Source of the DNA: an uncultured Clostridia bacterium
Lineage (GTDB): Bacteria > Bacillota > Clostridia > Peptostreptococcales > Anaerovoracaceae
NCBI GenBank assembly: GCA_944383465.1
Contig: CALWPQ010000008.1
Span: forward strand, 33,490-97,489
Direction of reading: 5' to 3'
Length of the DNA: 64,000 nt
Part shown: positions 8,768 through 19,659 of the stretch, piece by piece
Layout of the letters: every line of letters starts with the position of its first letter
Numbering within the stretch: the stretch's first letter is position 1
The notes under the pieces: model-generated
What the model was told of the DNA's origin: nothing
What the model saw: the letters and a program-made list of their open reading frames with translations, nothing else
Databases searched by the model: none
Program-made: the position numbers and the translations under genes

Positions 8768-11566
8768 ATGGGACTTTTAGAAAAAATCTTTGGCGATATG
8801 AATTCCAGAGAAATTAAAAAAATAGAAAAAATCGTAGACCAAATAGAAGCGTACGATGAAGAGATGCAGGCGCTCACGGATGACGAGCTGCGCGGCAAGA
8901 CAGCGGAATTTAAAGAAAGACTTGCAAATGGCGAAGATATAGACGAGCTTCTGCCGGAGGCATTTGCCGTAGCGCGCGAAGGAGCGTGGCGAAGTCTCGG
9001 AATCAAGCATTTTCGCGTGCAGCTTATAGGCGGCGTTGTGCTTCATCAGGGTAATATAGCCGAGATGAAGACAGGTGAAGGAAAGACGCTTGTGGCGACA
9101 CTGCCGGCATATTTGAATGCACTCACGGGAAAAGGTGTACATGTAGTAACCGTCAACGATTATCTTGCTAAGCGCGACTGCGAGTGGATGGGCAAACTTT
9201 ATACATTCCTCGGCCTTACGGTTGGCTGTGTAGTACACGGGATATCGCAAAAGGAGAGGCGTGAGGCGTATCTTGCGGATATAACATACGGCACAAATAA
9301 CGAGTTTGGTTTTGATTACCTGCGCGATAATATGGTAATATATAAAGAAAATTTGATGCAGCGCGAGCTCAATTTTGCCATCGTCGATGAAGTGGATTCT
9401 ATTCTCGTGGACGAGGCGAGAACACCGCTCATTATTTCAGGGCAGGGCGACAAGTCAACCGAGCTGTACAGCATTGCCGATAAGTTTGTAACCGGTCTCA
9501 GAATTGAAGAGGACTTTGTGACGGACGAAAAGGAAAAATCAATATCGCTTACAGAAGAAGGCGTTGCCAAGTGTGAAAAGTTCTTTAATGTGGAAAACTT
9601 CTCCGATCCTGAGAATATGGAGATAAACCATCATGTGCAGCAGGCACTCAAAGCGAGAAATATGATGAAGCGCGATGTCGATTATGTGGTGCGCGACGGA
9701 GAAATTATTATCGTAGATGAATTTACAGGGCGTCTGATGTTCGGAAGAAGATATTCCAACGGACTCCACCAGGCTATAGAAGCAAAAGAGGGAGTGCTCG
9801 TTCAGTCGGAATCAAAGACGCTTGCGACTATTACGCTGCAAAATTATTTCAGAATGTACGGAAAACTCGCCGGCATGACAGGTACAGCCAAGACAGAAGA
9901 AGACGAGTTTATGGACATATATAATATGCAGGTTATCGAAATTCCGACGAATAAGCCTGTAATCAGAACTGACCTTAATGACAGCATATATGCGACGGAA
10001 GCAGGCAAGTACAACGCTATCGCAGAGAGAATTGCAGAGGTGCACGAGACGGGGCAGCCTGTGCTTGTGGGAACGATTTCGATAGAGAATTCTGAGAAAA
10101 TCTCTGAAATGCTTAAAAAAAGAGGCATAAAGCACAATATACTGAATGCAAAACAGCACGATAAGGAAGCGGAAATCGTTGCCGAAGCCGGCAGGCTGGG
10201 AGCGGTAACTATTGCGACCAATATGGCCGGAAGAGGTACTGACATCATACTCGGAGGAAACCCGGAATTTGAAGCAAAGCGGGAGATGAAGAAGCTCGGC
10301 TACAGCGATAATGCGATTTCGTTTGCGACCAGCTTTGTGCAGTCGGATGATGAGGAAATGATGGCGGCAAGGGAGAAGTTCAATGAGCTTCACGAAAAAT
10401 TCAAGGCTGAAAGGGCAGGCGAACAGGAGAAGGTAAGAGAACTTGGCGGACTTTGCATTATCGGTACGGAAAGACACGAATCGAGGCGTATAGATAATCA
10501 GCTCCGAGGCCGTTCGGGACGTCAGGGCGATCCGGGACAGACGCAGTTTTTTATTTCGCTTGAAGATGAGCTTATGAGACTGTTCGGCGGCGAGAGAATA
10601 CAGGGCATTGTTGAAAAGCTCGGCGTTTCCGAGAATGAAGCGATAGAAGCAAGTATGCTTACAAAGTCTGTGGAAAATGCACAGAAGCGAGTTGAAGGGC
10701 GTAACTTCTCGATCAGAAAGTATGTGCTGCAATATGATAATGTTATGAATAAGCAGCGTGAGATCATATATGATGAAAGAAGAAGAGTGCTTTTCGGCGA
10801 GGATTTGCGGCACTACATTATGAATATGGTACAGGGACTCATTGATGAGATAATAGATCCTGTCGTAATTGCATCAAGATTTCCTGAAGAATGGGATCTC
10901 GATACTGTATGGAACGGGCTTTCAAAACTCTGTCAAAGATACGAAGCGCCTTCATATACAAAGGAAGAAATCGAAAGTCTGACGGTGGAAAGTCTCAAAG
11001 AGCGTGCATATGCGGATTTTGAGACGTTATATGAAGAAAAAGAAGAAGAAATCGGAGCCGACAGGATGAGAGAGCTTGAAAGAATGATACTCCTGCGCGT
11101 TGTCGATAATCACTGGATGGATCACATAGACGATATGGATCAGCTCAAGAACGGTATCGGTCTGCGCGCGCTCGGACAGCAGGATCCTGCGGCGGCGTAT
11201 GCCAGCGAGGGTTTTGATATGTTCGAGCTGATGATAGGCGATATTAAAGAGCAGACTGTACGTTTTTGCTACAATGTAACGGTACAGACGAACACCGAAA
11301 GAAAGCAGGTAATTTCAGGCGGACGTGAGCAGAAAGAAGACTTTGACGGCGGAATGCAGGGTAAAGCTCAAGCTGCAGGCGGAATGGACGGCTCGGCAGC
11401 AGCGTACAGTGTTTCGTCAGGAAGCATGCCGGCGAAGCCTGCGGCAGCTCCGCGTGAGAGCAAGCCGGAGACCTACAAGCGCAAAGAAGCAAAGGTCGGC
11501 AGAAATGATCCGTGCCCATGCGGCAGCGGCAAGAAGTACAAGAATTGCTGCGGGCGCGAGCAATAG
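8768..11566 (+). CDS. secA: Preprotein translocase ATPase SecA
   Basis: The ATPase motor that drives proteins through SecYEG. The 932-residue protein has Walker A within [14 protein letters not shown], Walker B and helicase motifs in [17 protein letters not shown], motif [12 protein letters not shown], and [13 protein letters not shown] in the second nucleotide-binding domain. The C-terminus ends with the zinc-binding SEC-C segment [20 protein letters not shown], which binds SecB or ribosomes in other bacteria. A variable Gly/Ala-rich linker precedes it. The ATG at 8768 follows AAGGAG at 8751-8756; an in-frame ATG at 8747 sits upstream of that site and is unlikely. prfB follows, an order seen in many Firmicutes. 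Confidence 0.98.
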   Translation: MGLLEKIFGDMNSREIKKIEKIVDQIEAYDEEMQALTDDELRGKTAEFKERLANGEDIDELLPEAFAVAREGAWRSLGIKHFRVQLIGGVVLHQGNIAEMKTGEGKTLVATLPAYLNALTGKGVHVVTVNDYLAKRDCEWMGKLYTFLGLTVGCVVHGISQKERREAYLADITYGTNNEFGFDYLRDNMVIYKENLMQRELNFAIVDEVDSILVDEARTPLIISGQGDKSTELYSIADKFVTGLRIEEDFVTDEKEKSISLTEEGVAKCEKFFNVENFSDPENMEINHHVQQALKARNMMKRDVDYVVRDGEIIIVDEFTGRLMFGRRYSNGLHQAIEAKEGVLVQSESKTLATITLQNYFRMYGKLAGMTGTAKTEEDEFMDIYNMQVIEIPTNKPVIRTDLNDSIYATEAGKYNAIAERIAEVHETGQPVLVGTISIENSEKISEMLKKRGIKHNILNAKQHDKEAEIVAEAGRLGAVTIATNMAGRGTDIILGGNPEFEAKREMKKLGYSDNAISFATSFVQSDDEEMMAAREKFNELHEKFKAERAGEQEKVRELGGLCIIGTERHESRRIDNQLRGRSGRQGDPGQTQFFISLEDELMRLFGGERIQGIVEKLGVSENEAIEASMLTKSVENAQKRVEGRNFSIRKYVLQYDNVMNKQREIIYDERRRVLFGEDLRHYIMNMVQGLIDEIIDPVVIASRFPEEWDLDTVWNGLSKLCQRYEAPSYTKEEIESLTVESLKERAYADFETLYEEKEEEIGADRMRELERMILLRVVDNHWMDHIDDMDQLKNGIGLRALGQQDPAAAYASEGFDMFELMIGDIKEQTVRFCYNVTVQTNTERKQVISGGREQKEDFDGGMQGKAQAAGGMDGSAAAYSVSSGSMPAKPAAAPRESKPETYKRKEAKVGRNDPCPCGSGKKYKNCCGREQ

Positions 11567-11627
11567 TGCAGGAGGTGGTCTGAGGCTGTGATTTCAGAAA
11601 AGCAGCTTGCTATTGCCAAAATGCGAA

Positions 11628-11673
11628 AAAAAGATAGTGTTTAGCACGTGAAAGACAATAAAACTATCTTTTT
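11628..11673 (+). terminator. Probable terminator between secA and prfB
   Basis: Eleven-base-pair perfect inverted repeat, AAAAAGATAGT (11628-11638) with ACTATCTTTTT (11663-11673), and a 24-base loop. The long loop makes it a weaker candidate than the others in this window. Confidence 0.55.
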
Positions 11674-11703
11674 ATGAAAAACTTGATGAAAAGGAGAAGA
11701 AAA

Positions 11704-12823
11704 ATGATACAATTTGACAGCATTAAGTACGAACTGCCTCAGGCGAAGGCAAATCTGACGGAAGTCGGTGACTCTCTTTGACCTTGCGGGTCTTAGAAAT
11801 AAACTTGAAGAAATAAATAGAAAAACGGAAGAAGAAGGATTTTGGAACGATCAGGAAAGGGCGCAAAAGCTCCTGAAAGAAAAGAAATCGCTTGAAAATA
11901 CAATAGGCGGATACGAAAAGCTCATTTCCGCGCTTGGTGATATCGAAGTTATGATCGAAATGGCGGAGGAATGCGAGCGCAGCGGCGATGCGGACGGAGC
12001 TTCTGAAATGGCGGATGAGGCGGCTTCGGCATATGAAGAATACAAGAAAGCGGCGGAAGAGCTGAGGCTGAGGACGCTTCTTGACGGCGAGTACGATGCG
12101 AGCAACGCCATACTTTCCGTACATGCGGGTACGGGTGGAGTGGATGCGATGGACTGGGCGGAGATGCTTCTCCGTATGTATACGCGCTGGGCGGAGAAAA
12201 AAGGCTACAGTGTTCGTATGCTCGATTTACAGGATGATACCGAAGCAGGAATAAAGAGTGCAACAATGCTTATCGAGGGTGAAAATGCCTATGGGTATCT
12301 GAAAAATGAACGCGGCGTTCACAGGCTCGTAAGGATTTCACCTTTCAATGCGCAAGGCAAGCGGCAGACATCGTTTGCAAAGATAGAAGTTACACCGGAA
12401 ATTGCTGATGATATAAATGTAGAGATTGACCCTGAAGACATTAGAGTGGACACTTACCGTTCAAGCGGAGCGGGAGGACAGCATGTAAACAAGACGGATT
12501 CTGCTATAAGAATTACGCATATTCCAACGGGGATTGTGGTTACATGTCAGAATGAGCGAAGTCAGCATCAGAATAGGGATATGGCGATGAAGATACTTAA
12601 ATCAAAGCTGACTGAGCTTGCAGAGCAGGAACACAAGGAGAGCATAAAGGAACTGAAGGGTGATTTTGCGCAGAATACATGGGGAAGTCAGATACGCTCG
12701 TATGTGTTTCAGCCGTACACGATGGTAAAGGATCATAGGACGGGCGCGGAAATAGGAAATGTGCAGTCAGTAATGGACGGCGACATCGACTATTTTATCA
12801 ATGAAAAGCTTAAGGCACGGTAA
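11704..12823 (+). CDS. prfB: Peptide chain release factor 2, programmed +1 frameshift
   Basis: RF2 reads UGA and UAA stop codons and hydrolyses peptidyl-tRNA. Translation starts at ATG 11704 (ribosome site AAAAGGAGAAG) and meets an in-frame TGA at 11779-11781 after 25 codons. The site reads CTT TGA C (11776-11782), the classic autoregulatory frameshift, and reading resumes with the codon GAC at 11780. The full product is 372 residues. The tripeptide SPF that recognises stop codons is at about 212-214 and the catalytic GGQ at about 257-259. The Shine-Dalgarno-like element that precedes the shift in Escherichia coli is poor here; only a GGTGA is seen. Calling only the downstream frame would lose the first 25 residues. 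Confidence 0.97.
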
Positions 12824-12883
12824 AAATCGGACAGGGGCTTTGCTAAGAGAAGCGGCTAAAATAAATAGACAAGAGGAATATAA

Positions 12884-15226
12884 ATGAATATATCGGAAAA
12901 ACTCGCAAGCGAGTTTCAAATTAAAATATCGCAGGTAGAAAACACAGTAGCGCTCATAGATGAAGGCAATACCATACCATTTATTGCGCGCTACAGGAAG
13001 GAAGCGACCGGCGGACTTTCGGATGTAACGCTGCGCGATATGGAAGAACGCCTTGCATATCTCAGAAATCTTGAAGAGAGAAAAGAAGAGGTAAAAAGGC
13101 TCATAGATGAACAGGGCAAACTGACAGAGGAACTCAAAGCTGAAATCGAAAAGGCAGAGGTGCTTCAGAGAGTAGAAGACCTGTACAAGCCGTATAAGCA
13201 GAAAAAGGCGACCAGGGCATCAAAGGCGAGGGAAAAAGGACTTGAACCGCTGGCGCTTGCGTTTCTTGCGCAGAGCGAAAGAGCGGCAAGCAAAGAAGCG
13301 GCAGCTGTTATCTCCGCTTTAGCTGCGCCGTATATAACGGCTGCGGATGCGAATATCGAAGATGCAAAGCGAGTTGCAGATGAAAATGAAGCTGTGAAGG
13401 GAGCCTGCGATATAATTGCAGAAATGATATCAGACGACGCCGAAATGACGGCTCTCGTGCGCGAAAAAACGGTTTCAGCGGGTGTTATCGTTACGGAAGC
13501 CGTTGATCACGAAGAACAGACGGTATACGAAATGTACTACGAGTATAAAGAGGGTATCTCCAAGATACCAAATCATCGCGTACTGGCCATAAACAGAGGT
13601 GAAAAGGAAAAAAAGCTTAGAGTAAAGTTAAGTGCGCCTGCAGAAGATATAATAGCGGCAGTCGCCGAGAACGTTATCACCGATGAAAAAGCCGCAGTAT
13701 ACAGTCTTTTGATGGAAACCATTGCCGATGCATACAAGAGACTTATGGCGCCGGCTGTTGAAAGAGAGATGAGAAATATGCTCACCGAAAGAGCCGAAGC
13801 CGAAGCGGTAAAAGTGTTTGCGAAGAACACAGAGAAGCTACTTATGGCGCCGCCTGTCAGCGGCGCCCGTATTATAGCTATCGATCCTGGATACAGGACG
13901 GGCTGCAAGGTAGCGGTGCTTGGCGAAACAGGAAAACTTATGGCGTATACTACGATTTATCCGACAGAGCCAAAATGCGATATCACGGGCACGGAAGCGG
14001 TGCTCAAGAAACTCATCGAGAAATTCAATATCAATACAATCGTCATTGGCAACGGTACTGCAAGCCGCGAGACGGAAGAGGTCGTGGCAAACTTCCTGGC
14101 CAAAAATGATTACGATGTAAAATATACTATTGTAAATGAAGCGGGAGCTTCAGTATACTCCGCGTCAAAGCTCGCGACCGAAGAATATCCGGATCTTGAT
14201 GTGACGACGAGAGGCGCAATGTCGCTTGGAAGAAGGCTTCAGGATCCGCTGGCGGAACTTGTAAAGATTTCGCCGAAGCACATCGGAGTCGGTCAATACC
14301 AGCACGATATAAATCAGACACTGCTCGAAACAGCGCTGACAAATGTAGTTGAAAACTGTGTAAACAGAGTGGGAGTAGATCTTAATACCGCCTCACCGTC
14401 GCTGCTTTCGTATATAGCAGGCGTGAATATGACGATAGCGAAAAATATAGTTGCTTACCGCGAGGAAAACGGCAGTTTTACGGAGAGAAGGCAGCTTTTA
14501 AAGGTGGCTAAGCTTGGTGAAAAGACATACAATCAGTGCGCCGGATTTATGAGAATAAACGGCGGCAAAAATCCGCTTGACGCGACAGCGGTACATCCGG
14601 AGTCGTACAAGGCCGCAGAGCAGATGCTTGAAAAGCTTGGCATAGACAAGGCCGCTATTGCGGGCGGCGGCGTGCGCGATATAGAGGAACGAATATGCGA
14701 AGTATATAAAGCGGAAGATAAAAAGAGCTTTAAAAAGCCTGATATTGCGACGCGCGGCAAAGGCCTTGCGGCGCTTGCGGAACTTTCCCAGGAAATGAAA
14801 AGGCAGGAAAAGGAGGCTTCTGGCGCGCCTCATAAAAATTTCACAAAGGCTGTGGCTAAAATGGCTGAGGATATCGGCATAGGTGAAATGACCCTGCGCG
14901 ATATCGTAGAGGAGATTAAAAAACCTGCGCGTGACCCGAGAGAGGATGCGCCGCCTGTAGTATTCCGAAACGATGTAAAACACTTTGAGGATCTCAAGCC
15001 TGATATGGAAATGACCGGTACGGTAAGAAACGTAGTCGATTTCGGCGCCTTTGTCGATATTGGTGTGAAAAATGACGGACTTGTCCACATTTCCGAGCTT
15101 TCAGACAGGTATGTAAAGCATCCGCTGGAGGTTGTTTCTGTGGGTGATACCGTAAAGGTGAAGATATTGTCCGTAGATTACGATAAGCAGAAGGTTGCAT
15201 TAACTATGAAGGGAGTGAGAAATTGA
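12884..15226 (+). CDS. tex: Tex family RNA-binding transcription accessory protein
   Basis: A 780-residue Tex/Spt6-core homologue that binds nucleic acid and is thought to act in transcription or ribosome function. Domains in order are a Tex N-terminal helical region (1 to about 185), a YqgF/RNase-H-like domain around residue 325-450 containing IIAIDPGYRTGCKVAVL, helix-hairpin-helix segments (TASPSLLSYIAGVN region), and a C-terminal S1 domain with GTVRNVVDFGAFVDIG. The length is normal. The stop overlaps the TTG start of the HAD gene, so translation of the two is likely coupled. It follows prfB by 60 bases. Confidence 0.93.
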   Translation: MNISEKLASEFQIKISQVENTVALIDEGNTIPFIARYRKEATGGLSDVTLRDMEERLAYLRNLEERKEEVKRLIDEQGKLTEELKAEIEKAEVLQRVEDLYKPYKQKKATRASKAREKGLEPLALAFLAQSERAASKEAAAVISALAAPYITAADANIEDAKRVADENEAVKGACDIIAEMISDDAEMTALVREKTVSAGVIVTEAVDHEEQTVYEMYYEYKEGISKIPNHRVLAINRGEKEKKLRVKLSAPAEDIIAAVAENVITDEKAAVYSLLMETIADAYKRLMAPAVEREMRNMLTERAEAEAVKVFAKNTEKLLMAPPVSGARIIAIDPGYRTGCKVAVLGETGKLMAYTTIYPTEPKCDITGTEAVLKKLIEKFNINTIVIGNGTASRETEEVVANFLAKNDYDVKYTIVNEAGASVYSASKLATEEYPDLDVTTRGAMSLGRRLQDPLAELVKISPKHIGVGQYQHDINQTLLETALTNVVENCVNRVGVDLNTASPSLLSYIAGVNMTIAKNIVAYREENGSFTERRQLLKVAKLGEKTYNQCAGFMRINGGKNPLDATAVHPESYKAAEQMLEKLGIDKAAIAGGGVRDIEERICEVYKAEDKKSFKKPDIATRGKGLAALAELSQEMKRQEKEASGAPHKNFTKAVAKMAEDIGIGEMTLRDIVEEIKKPARDPREDAPPVVFRNDVKHFEDLKPDMEMTGTVRNVVDFGAFVDIGVKNDGLVHISELSDRYVKHPLEVVSVGDTVKVKILSVDYDKQKVALTMKGVRN

Positions 15227-15870
15227 AAAATATAAAAGCAGTGCTGTTTGATTTTGACGGTACGATATTCGATACAAACAAACTGATAATTGATTCTTGG
15301 AACGAAGTGTTTAGAATAAAGGGCGGAAGCAGGACCGAAGAGGAAATTCTCGCAACTTTCGGTGAGCCGCTCACAGTTTCTATGGAAAAATGGTTTCCGG
15401 GCGAATCCGAGGAATGTATAAATATATACAGAAATTATCAAAGAGATATTTTCTTTGAGAAAATAGAGCTTTATGAGGGGATGGACGAGCTGATTAAAAA
15501 GCTGAAAACTCTCGGCGTGTTAAACGCGGTAGTGACTTCGAGGCTTGCGTCGAGCACGATAAGCACGCTCGAAAAATATGATCTTGCAAGGTATTTTGAT
15601 GTAATAGTAACCTGTGACGATACGGAAAAACATAAGCCGGATCCTGAGCCGGCGCTGCTCGCTCTTGAAAAGCTTGGTATTTCAGCTGATGAAGCGATAA
15701 TGATAGGCGACAGCAGGTTTGATATACGCTGTGCGCATAATGCCGGTATAAAGGCAGTGCTTGTGGGCTGGTCGGAAGCGGCGGCCGCAGGAGATATACC
15801 GAAGAATGGCATAGATGCGCCCGATTTTGTTATAGAAAGCGCAGAAGAGCTTCTGGAAATCATAGCATAA
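15223..15870 (+). CDS. HAD family hydrolase (phosphoglycolate phosphatase/PpaX-like)
   Basis: A 215-residue haloacid-dehalogenase phosphatase. Motif I is DFDGTIFDT at the N-terminus, where the first Asp is the nucleophile. Motif II is the Ser in VVTSRLASS, motif III the Lys in EKHKPDPEPA, and motif IV IMIGDSRFDI. A helical cap lies between motifs I and II. The gene begins with TTG at 15223, overlapping the tex stop codon by four bases, with AAGGGAG just upstream. The best family match is Gph/PpaX-like enzymes acting on phosphoglycolate, pyrophosphate or other small phosphoesters; specificity cannot be read from the sequence. Confidence 0.88.
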   Translation: MKNIKAVLFDFDGTIFDTNKLIIDSWNEVFRIKGGSRTEEEILATFGEPLTVSMEKWFPGESEECINIYRNYQRDIFFEKIELYEGMDELIKKLKTLGVLNAVVTSRLASSTISTLEKYDLARYFDVIVTCDDTEKHKPDPEPALLALEKLGISADEAIMIGDSRFDIRCAHNAGIKAVLVGWSEAAAAGDIPKNGIDAPDFVIESAEELLEIIA

Positions 15871-15956
15871 TATATTTTTAAAACCATAATGGTTGCCGAG
15901 CTATTATCTTTTATTTTAATTTTCGGGCAAAAGTATATGAATGTGAGGAGATAGTT

Positions 15957-18900
15957 ATGCTGCGTATACTTTACGGAAGAGAAAGCATAGACAAAGCGAA
16001 AATAATATTTGACAATGCAAAGGCCAAGTCCATAGTGCTTGTGCCGGATCAGTTTACGTTGGAGGCGGAAAGGGAAGCTTTCCGCTGCCTCGGTACGGAA
16101 GGAATTACAGATCCGGAAATTATAAGCATATCGAGACTTGGTTTTCGTATACTCGCGGAAACGGGAGGTATAAAAAAGCGCAGAATAGATAAATACGGCA
16201 GGCATATTCTTCTGACATCGGTAATAGAAGAACTGGCGAAAAAAGGAGAGCTTACGGTGTATGGAGCGCTTTCCGGGAAAAATTCGTTCACTGAACTCGT
16301 TAACAATTTTATCGCTGATTTAAAGCAGCACAGCATAAATCCCGATGGCCTTGCGGGAATACGAGCGGGAATGAAAGACAGCGAAATTCTCGCGAGAAAG
16401 CTTGTTGATATAGAGAAGATATACAGGTGCTACGAGGAAAAAATCAGCGGAATTTTTATAGATACAGAGGACTATATAGATATGTATGTGCCGGCAGCGG
16501 CAGAGGCAAAGAGTTTATATGGGCGCGATATCTGGGTATGGGGGTTTGATTATTTTGCGCCTAAAAATGCGGAATTTATCGTGCAGCTTGCAAGCGTGGG
16601 CAATGTTATGGTGATGATGACGGCTGACTATGGTGCGCGTGATGAAGAAATTTTTTATCTTACGGAAGGGATGATGCGCCGCTTTGAAGCGATGGCGGAG
16701 GAACGCGGTGTGAAGACGAGCAGGATTGCGCTTGCGGAAATTGAAGAGAGAGATGCGAATGCACGCCGCAAAAAAGCTGATTTCGAAAACGCTTCCGCAG
16801 TCCTCGAAAGAGAGCTTTTCGCCATCCCGGCAAAGCCGGCCGCGCCGCATAGCCGCGCTTCAAAGCAGGTCACGCTTGTTGCTGCGGCAAACTGCTACAG
16901 CGAAGCGGAAACAGCCGCCGCATATATAACAGAACTTGTACGTGATAAAGGCTTTCACTATAAGGATATTCTTATGGTCTGCAACGACCTTTCCGCGCGC
17001 GGGACTATTATCAAAAGAGTGTTTGCCGAGTACGGCATAGATGTGTTTATGGATGAAAAGAGAGGAATTCTTAAAAATCCTGTAATAGTCTATATTCTTT
17101 CGCTGCTCGAAATTGTGGCAAAGGATTATAGGACAAAAGATATATTTGAATTTTTAAAAACAGGCTTCACTCCGTTTGCACGGAGTGATATAGAAGAGCT
17201 TGAGAATTATGCAGTAAAATACAGAATCCGCGGCTCAATGTGGAAAAGACCGTTTAAGTACGGCATAAGCGAATACGGCGACAATGACTTTGCGCGTCTC
17301 GAAGAAATGCGCGGGGAGCTCTGCGATTTTATAGGTGCATTTGAAACGGAATTTAAAAAAAGCCGAAAAGCGATATTAAGAGCGCAGGCGCTTTACAATT
17401 TCTTAAATGAAACGGCGCAGATTCCGAGAAAAATAGAAGAAGCCGCGTTTGAAGCGGAAGAAGCAGGCGCGGGCACTTTTGCGCAGGAGCTTTTGCAGGT
17501 TTGGGAAGAGATTGTTTCCGTGCTCGATCAGATTGTCAATGTAATAGGGGAAGAAAGCCCTTCGATGAAGACTTTTTCTGAGCTCATGCGCGCAGGTTTT
17601 GAAGCGTCTGAAGTCGGTCTGCTTCCGCCTGCGGCCGATGGCCTTTCATGCGGCACAATGCAGAGGACAAGAAGCGGCAAGGTCAGAGTGCTTGTTGTGC
17701 TCGGCGCAAATGACGGTTTGCTGCCTATGGAAATACGTCCCGAAGAACTGCTTTCCGAGGATGAAAAAATGCGGCTTGCCGAAAACGACTTTGAAGTCAG
17801 CGAGCTTGATGAACTCCGGGTGCGTGAAGAAAAGCTCGCAATTTACAGGACATTTTCATTGCCGTCCGATTGCCTTTATATTAGCTATTCGGGGTCGGAT
17901 ACCGAGGGGAATGAGCAAAAACCATCGCCAATATTTAACGCGGTAAGAAAAATATTCCCGGATATCTCTGTACAGGGGGATCTCGACAGCAGAGGCGAGC
18001 CGATGGCGCTCATCGAAAGCAAAGGCAGTGCCCTTAACCACCTCGTGCGGGAAATCAGAGAAAAAGACGGCGCGGTTGCGGAAGAATGGCAGACTCTTAT
18101 GGACTGGTATAAGATAAACGAAATAGAAAGATTTCGCGAAGCATCGTCGGGGCTTACTTACAGAAACAATATCAAAAGGCTGCCTGAAACACTTGTGCAG
18201 AAGCTCTACAAGCAAAACGAGAAAGACGATATGGTGATCAGCCCGTCGCGGCTTGAAAAATACAGCAGATGCCCATTTGCGCATTTTGTTCTGTACGGAC
18301 TAAGACCAGAGGAGAGAAGAGTGTTTGAAGCGGGAGCGCGCGAGATAGGGGATATGTATCATGAATGCCTGATGAGATTTTCCGAGGAAATGTCGAAAGA
18401 AGATAAAATAGCAGCTTTGGAAACAGCAGACGGCTCAGGCAAAAACAGGGAAGGGGTTGAAAAATGGTATAGAGTGACGCGCGAGCAGACAGATGCGATG
18501 ATAGAAGCAATTATCAATGAAATTACATTGGCGTATCGGGAAGGAATTTTTGCGTACGGAGGCGAAGAGGAATACAGACGCAGCCGTATGAAAGAGTCGC
18601 TCAAAGAAGTCGCCTGGGCGCTTGTGCTTCAGAACAGAGCGGGCAGTATAGACGAAATGTATTTTGAGGCGGGTTTTGGGCGCGACGGCGCTAAGAAATT
18701 TCCTCCGGTTAATGTAGAAACCTCAAGCGGAGATGTATTTATAGAAGGCAAAATAGACCGCGTTGATATACTGAGAAACGGCGCGGTAAAGGTGATAGAT
18801 TATAAGTCGGGAAACGAAAGATTCAAGGCTGAGGAAGCGCGCGGAGGATGGAGACTTCAGCTTATGCTGTATCTTAAGGCGGCGTCTTTTGATAAGAGCC

Positions 18901-19442
18901 GGGAAAAGACACGTGAGCCTGCGGGAATTTTCTATTTTCTCATAAAAGATACTGATATAAATGCAGACGGTGTAGCGGCAGAGAATATAGCCGAAAAGCT
19001 TTCAGACAGCGTAAAAAAAGAGTTCAGAATGAACGGACTCATCGTTGACAGCGGCAGCAATGCAATCGATATAGCCGGGGACTTTGAGAGATACTCCGAG
19101 GTAATAGAAGGGCTGCAAAAAGTGAAGGCAAAGGATTCCGGCAAGCGTGAGATGCCGGAAGGAGCAGACGCAGCGAGAGTGAACGAAAAAGAGGCATTGG
19201 AGCAAGCGGACGCGAGGGCGTTTGAGTATAAGGGCTGCGTTATGAGTAAAGAGGAATTTTCCGAGTTTGTGGAAGCGTTTGATCATACAATAAAGGAGCT
19301 TTGCGAGAATTTCAAGTCCGGCGAAATTGCCGCAAGACCAAAACGCACAGGAGATGTGACGGCTTGCAGATACTGCGCATATAAAGGCATTTGCAGATTT
19401 GATATAACAGTGCCGGGATATGACTACGAAAAAATAGTGTAA
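15957..19442 (+). CDS. addB: AddB subunit of AddAB helicase-nuclease
   Basis: AddAB processes double-strand breaks for recombination; AddB contributes a RecB-like nuclease and an iron-sulfur cluster. The 1161-residue protein shows the AddB N-terminus (IVLVPDQFTLEAE), helicase-like segments, and a C-terminal PD-(D/E)XK nuclease with EGKIDRVDI and VKVIDYKSGN. Cluster cysteines are one in YSRCPFAHF and three in CRYCAYKGIC, spaced as in AddB. The normal N-terminal Walker A, GRxGxGKT in Bacillus, is replaced by GRESIDKAK, which lacks the Gly-Lys-Thr core. No addA gene follows, although addB and addA are usually adjacent. It starts at ATG 15957 after a GAGGAG ribosome site. Confidence 0.9.
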   Translation: MLRILYGRESIDKAKIIFDNAKAKSIVLVPDQFTLEAEREAFRCLGTEGITDPEIISISRLGFRILAETGGIKKRRIDKYGRHILLTSVIEELAKKGELTVYGALSGKNSFTELVNNFIADLKQHSINPDGLAGIRAGMKDSEILARKLVDIEKIYRCYEEKISGIFIDTEDYIDMYVPAAAEAKSLYGRDIWVWGFDYFAPKNAEFIVQLASVGNVMVMMTADYGARDEEIFYLTEGMMRRFEAMAEERGVKTSRIALAEIEERDANARRKKADFENASAVLERELFAIPAKPAAPHSRASKQVTLVAAANCYSEAETAAAYITELVRDKGFHYKDILMVCNDLSARGTIIKRVFAEYGIDVFMDEKRGILKNPVIVYILSLLEIVAKDYRTKDIFEFLKTGFTPFARSDIEELENYAVKYRIRGSMWKRPFKYGISEYGDNDFARLEEMRGELCDFIGAFETEFKKSRKAILRAQALYNFLNETAQIPRKIEEAAFEAEEAGAGTFAQELLQVWEEIVSVLDQIVNVIGEESPSMKTFSELMRAGFEASEVGLLPPAADGLSCGTMQRTRSGKVRVLVVLGANDGLLPMEIRPEELLSEDEKMRLAENDFEVSELDELRVREEKLAIYRTFSLPSDCLYISYSGSDTEGNEQKPSPIFNAVRKIFPDISVQGDLDSRGEPMALIESKGSALNHLVREIREKDGAVAEEWQTLMDWYKINEIERFREASSGLTYRNNIKRLPETLVQKLYKQNEKDDMVISPSRLEKYSRCPFAHFVLYGLRPEERRVFEAGAREIGDMYHECLMRFSEEMSKEDKIAALETADGSGKNREGVEKWYRVTREQTDAMIEAIINEITLAYREGIFAYGGEEEYRRSRMKESLKEVAWALVLQNRAGSIDEMYFEAGFGRDGAKKFPPVNVETSSGDVFIEGKIDRVDILRNGAVKVIDYKSGNERFKAEEARGGWRLQLMLYLKAASFDKSREKTREPAGIFYFLIKDTDINADGVAAENIAEKLSDSVKKEFRMNGLIVDSGSNAIDIAGDFERYSEVIEGLQKVKAKDSGKREMPEGADAARVNEKEALEQADARAFEYKGCVMSKEEFSEFVEAFDHTIKELCENFKSGEIAARPKRTGDVTACRYCAYKGICRFDITVPGYDYEKIV

Positions 19443-19467
19443 CACTTATTTGGCGGGAGGCATATGC

Positions 19468-19473
19468 TATACT
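19468..19473 (+). promoter_or_regulatory. Candidate extended -10 promoter for the small peptide gene
   Basis: TGCTATACT forms an extended -10 element (TATACT at 19468-19473). The -35 region is poor. It lies between addB and the 34-codon gene, so the peptide could be transcribed on its own. Confidence 0.4.
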
Positions 19474-19510
19474 ACAAAACAAAAAATAATTGAGAAGCAG
19501 GTGAAAAATT

Positions 19511-19615
19511 ATGTCAAACGGATGTGGTATCCTCAATAATGAAGGTATTGATACCAGCTTATTATTCTTCTTCCTCTTACTTGTAATCATTTTCTGCAAC
19601 TGCTATAATAATTAA
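19511..19615 (+). CDS. Small hydrophobic peptide, 34 residues, unknown function
   Basis: A 34-residue frame with an N-terminal polar part (MSNGCGILNNEGIDTS), one very hydrophobic helix (LLFFFLLLVIIF) and a Cys-Asn tail (CNCYNN). It has an AGGTG ribosome site, its own -10-like element upstream and a strong terminator downstream, which together mark a real transcription unit. Similar tiny Cys/Asn-flanked hydrophobic peptides occur in spore-forming Firmicutes, where some are spore or membrane peptides; assigning this one to such a group is only a guess. No toxin partner or antisense RNA is apparent nearby. Confidence 0.6.
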   Translation: MSNGCGILNNEGIDTSLLFFFLLLVIIFCNCYNN

Positions 19616-19659
19616 ATAAGCAATAACTAAAGCGCATAAAACATAGTAAGGAACAAAAG

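Noticed and set aside
11768..12823. Release factor 2 as a single frame starting at 11768
   Set aside because: The CTT TGA C frameshift and the in-phase 25-codon start at 11704 with its ribosome site show that the gene begins earlier.
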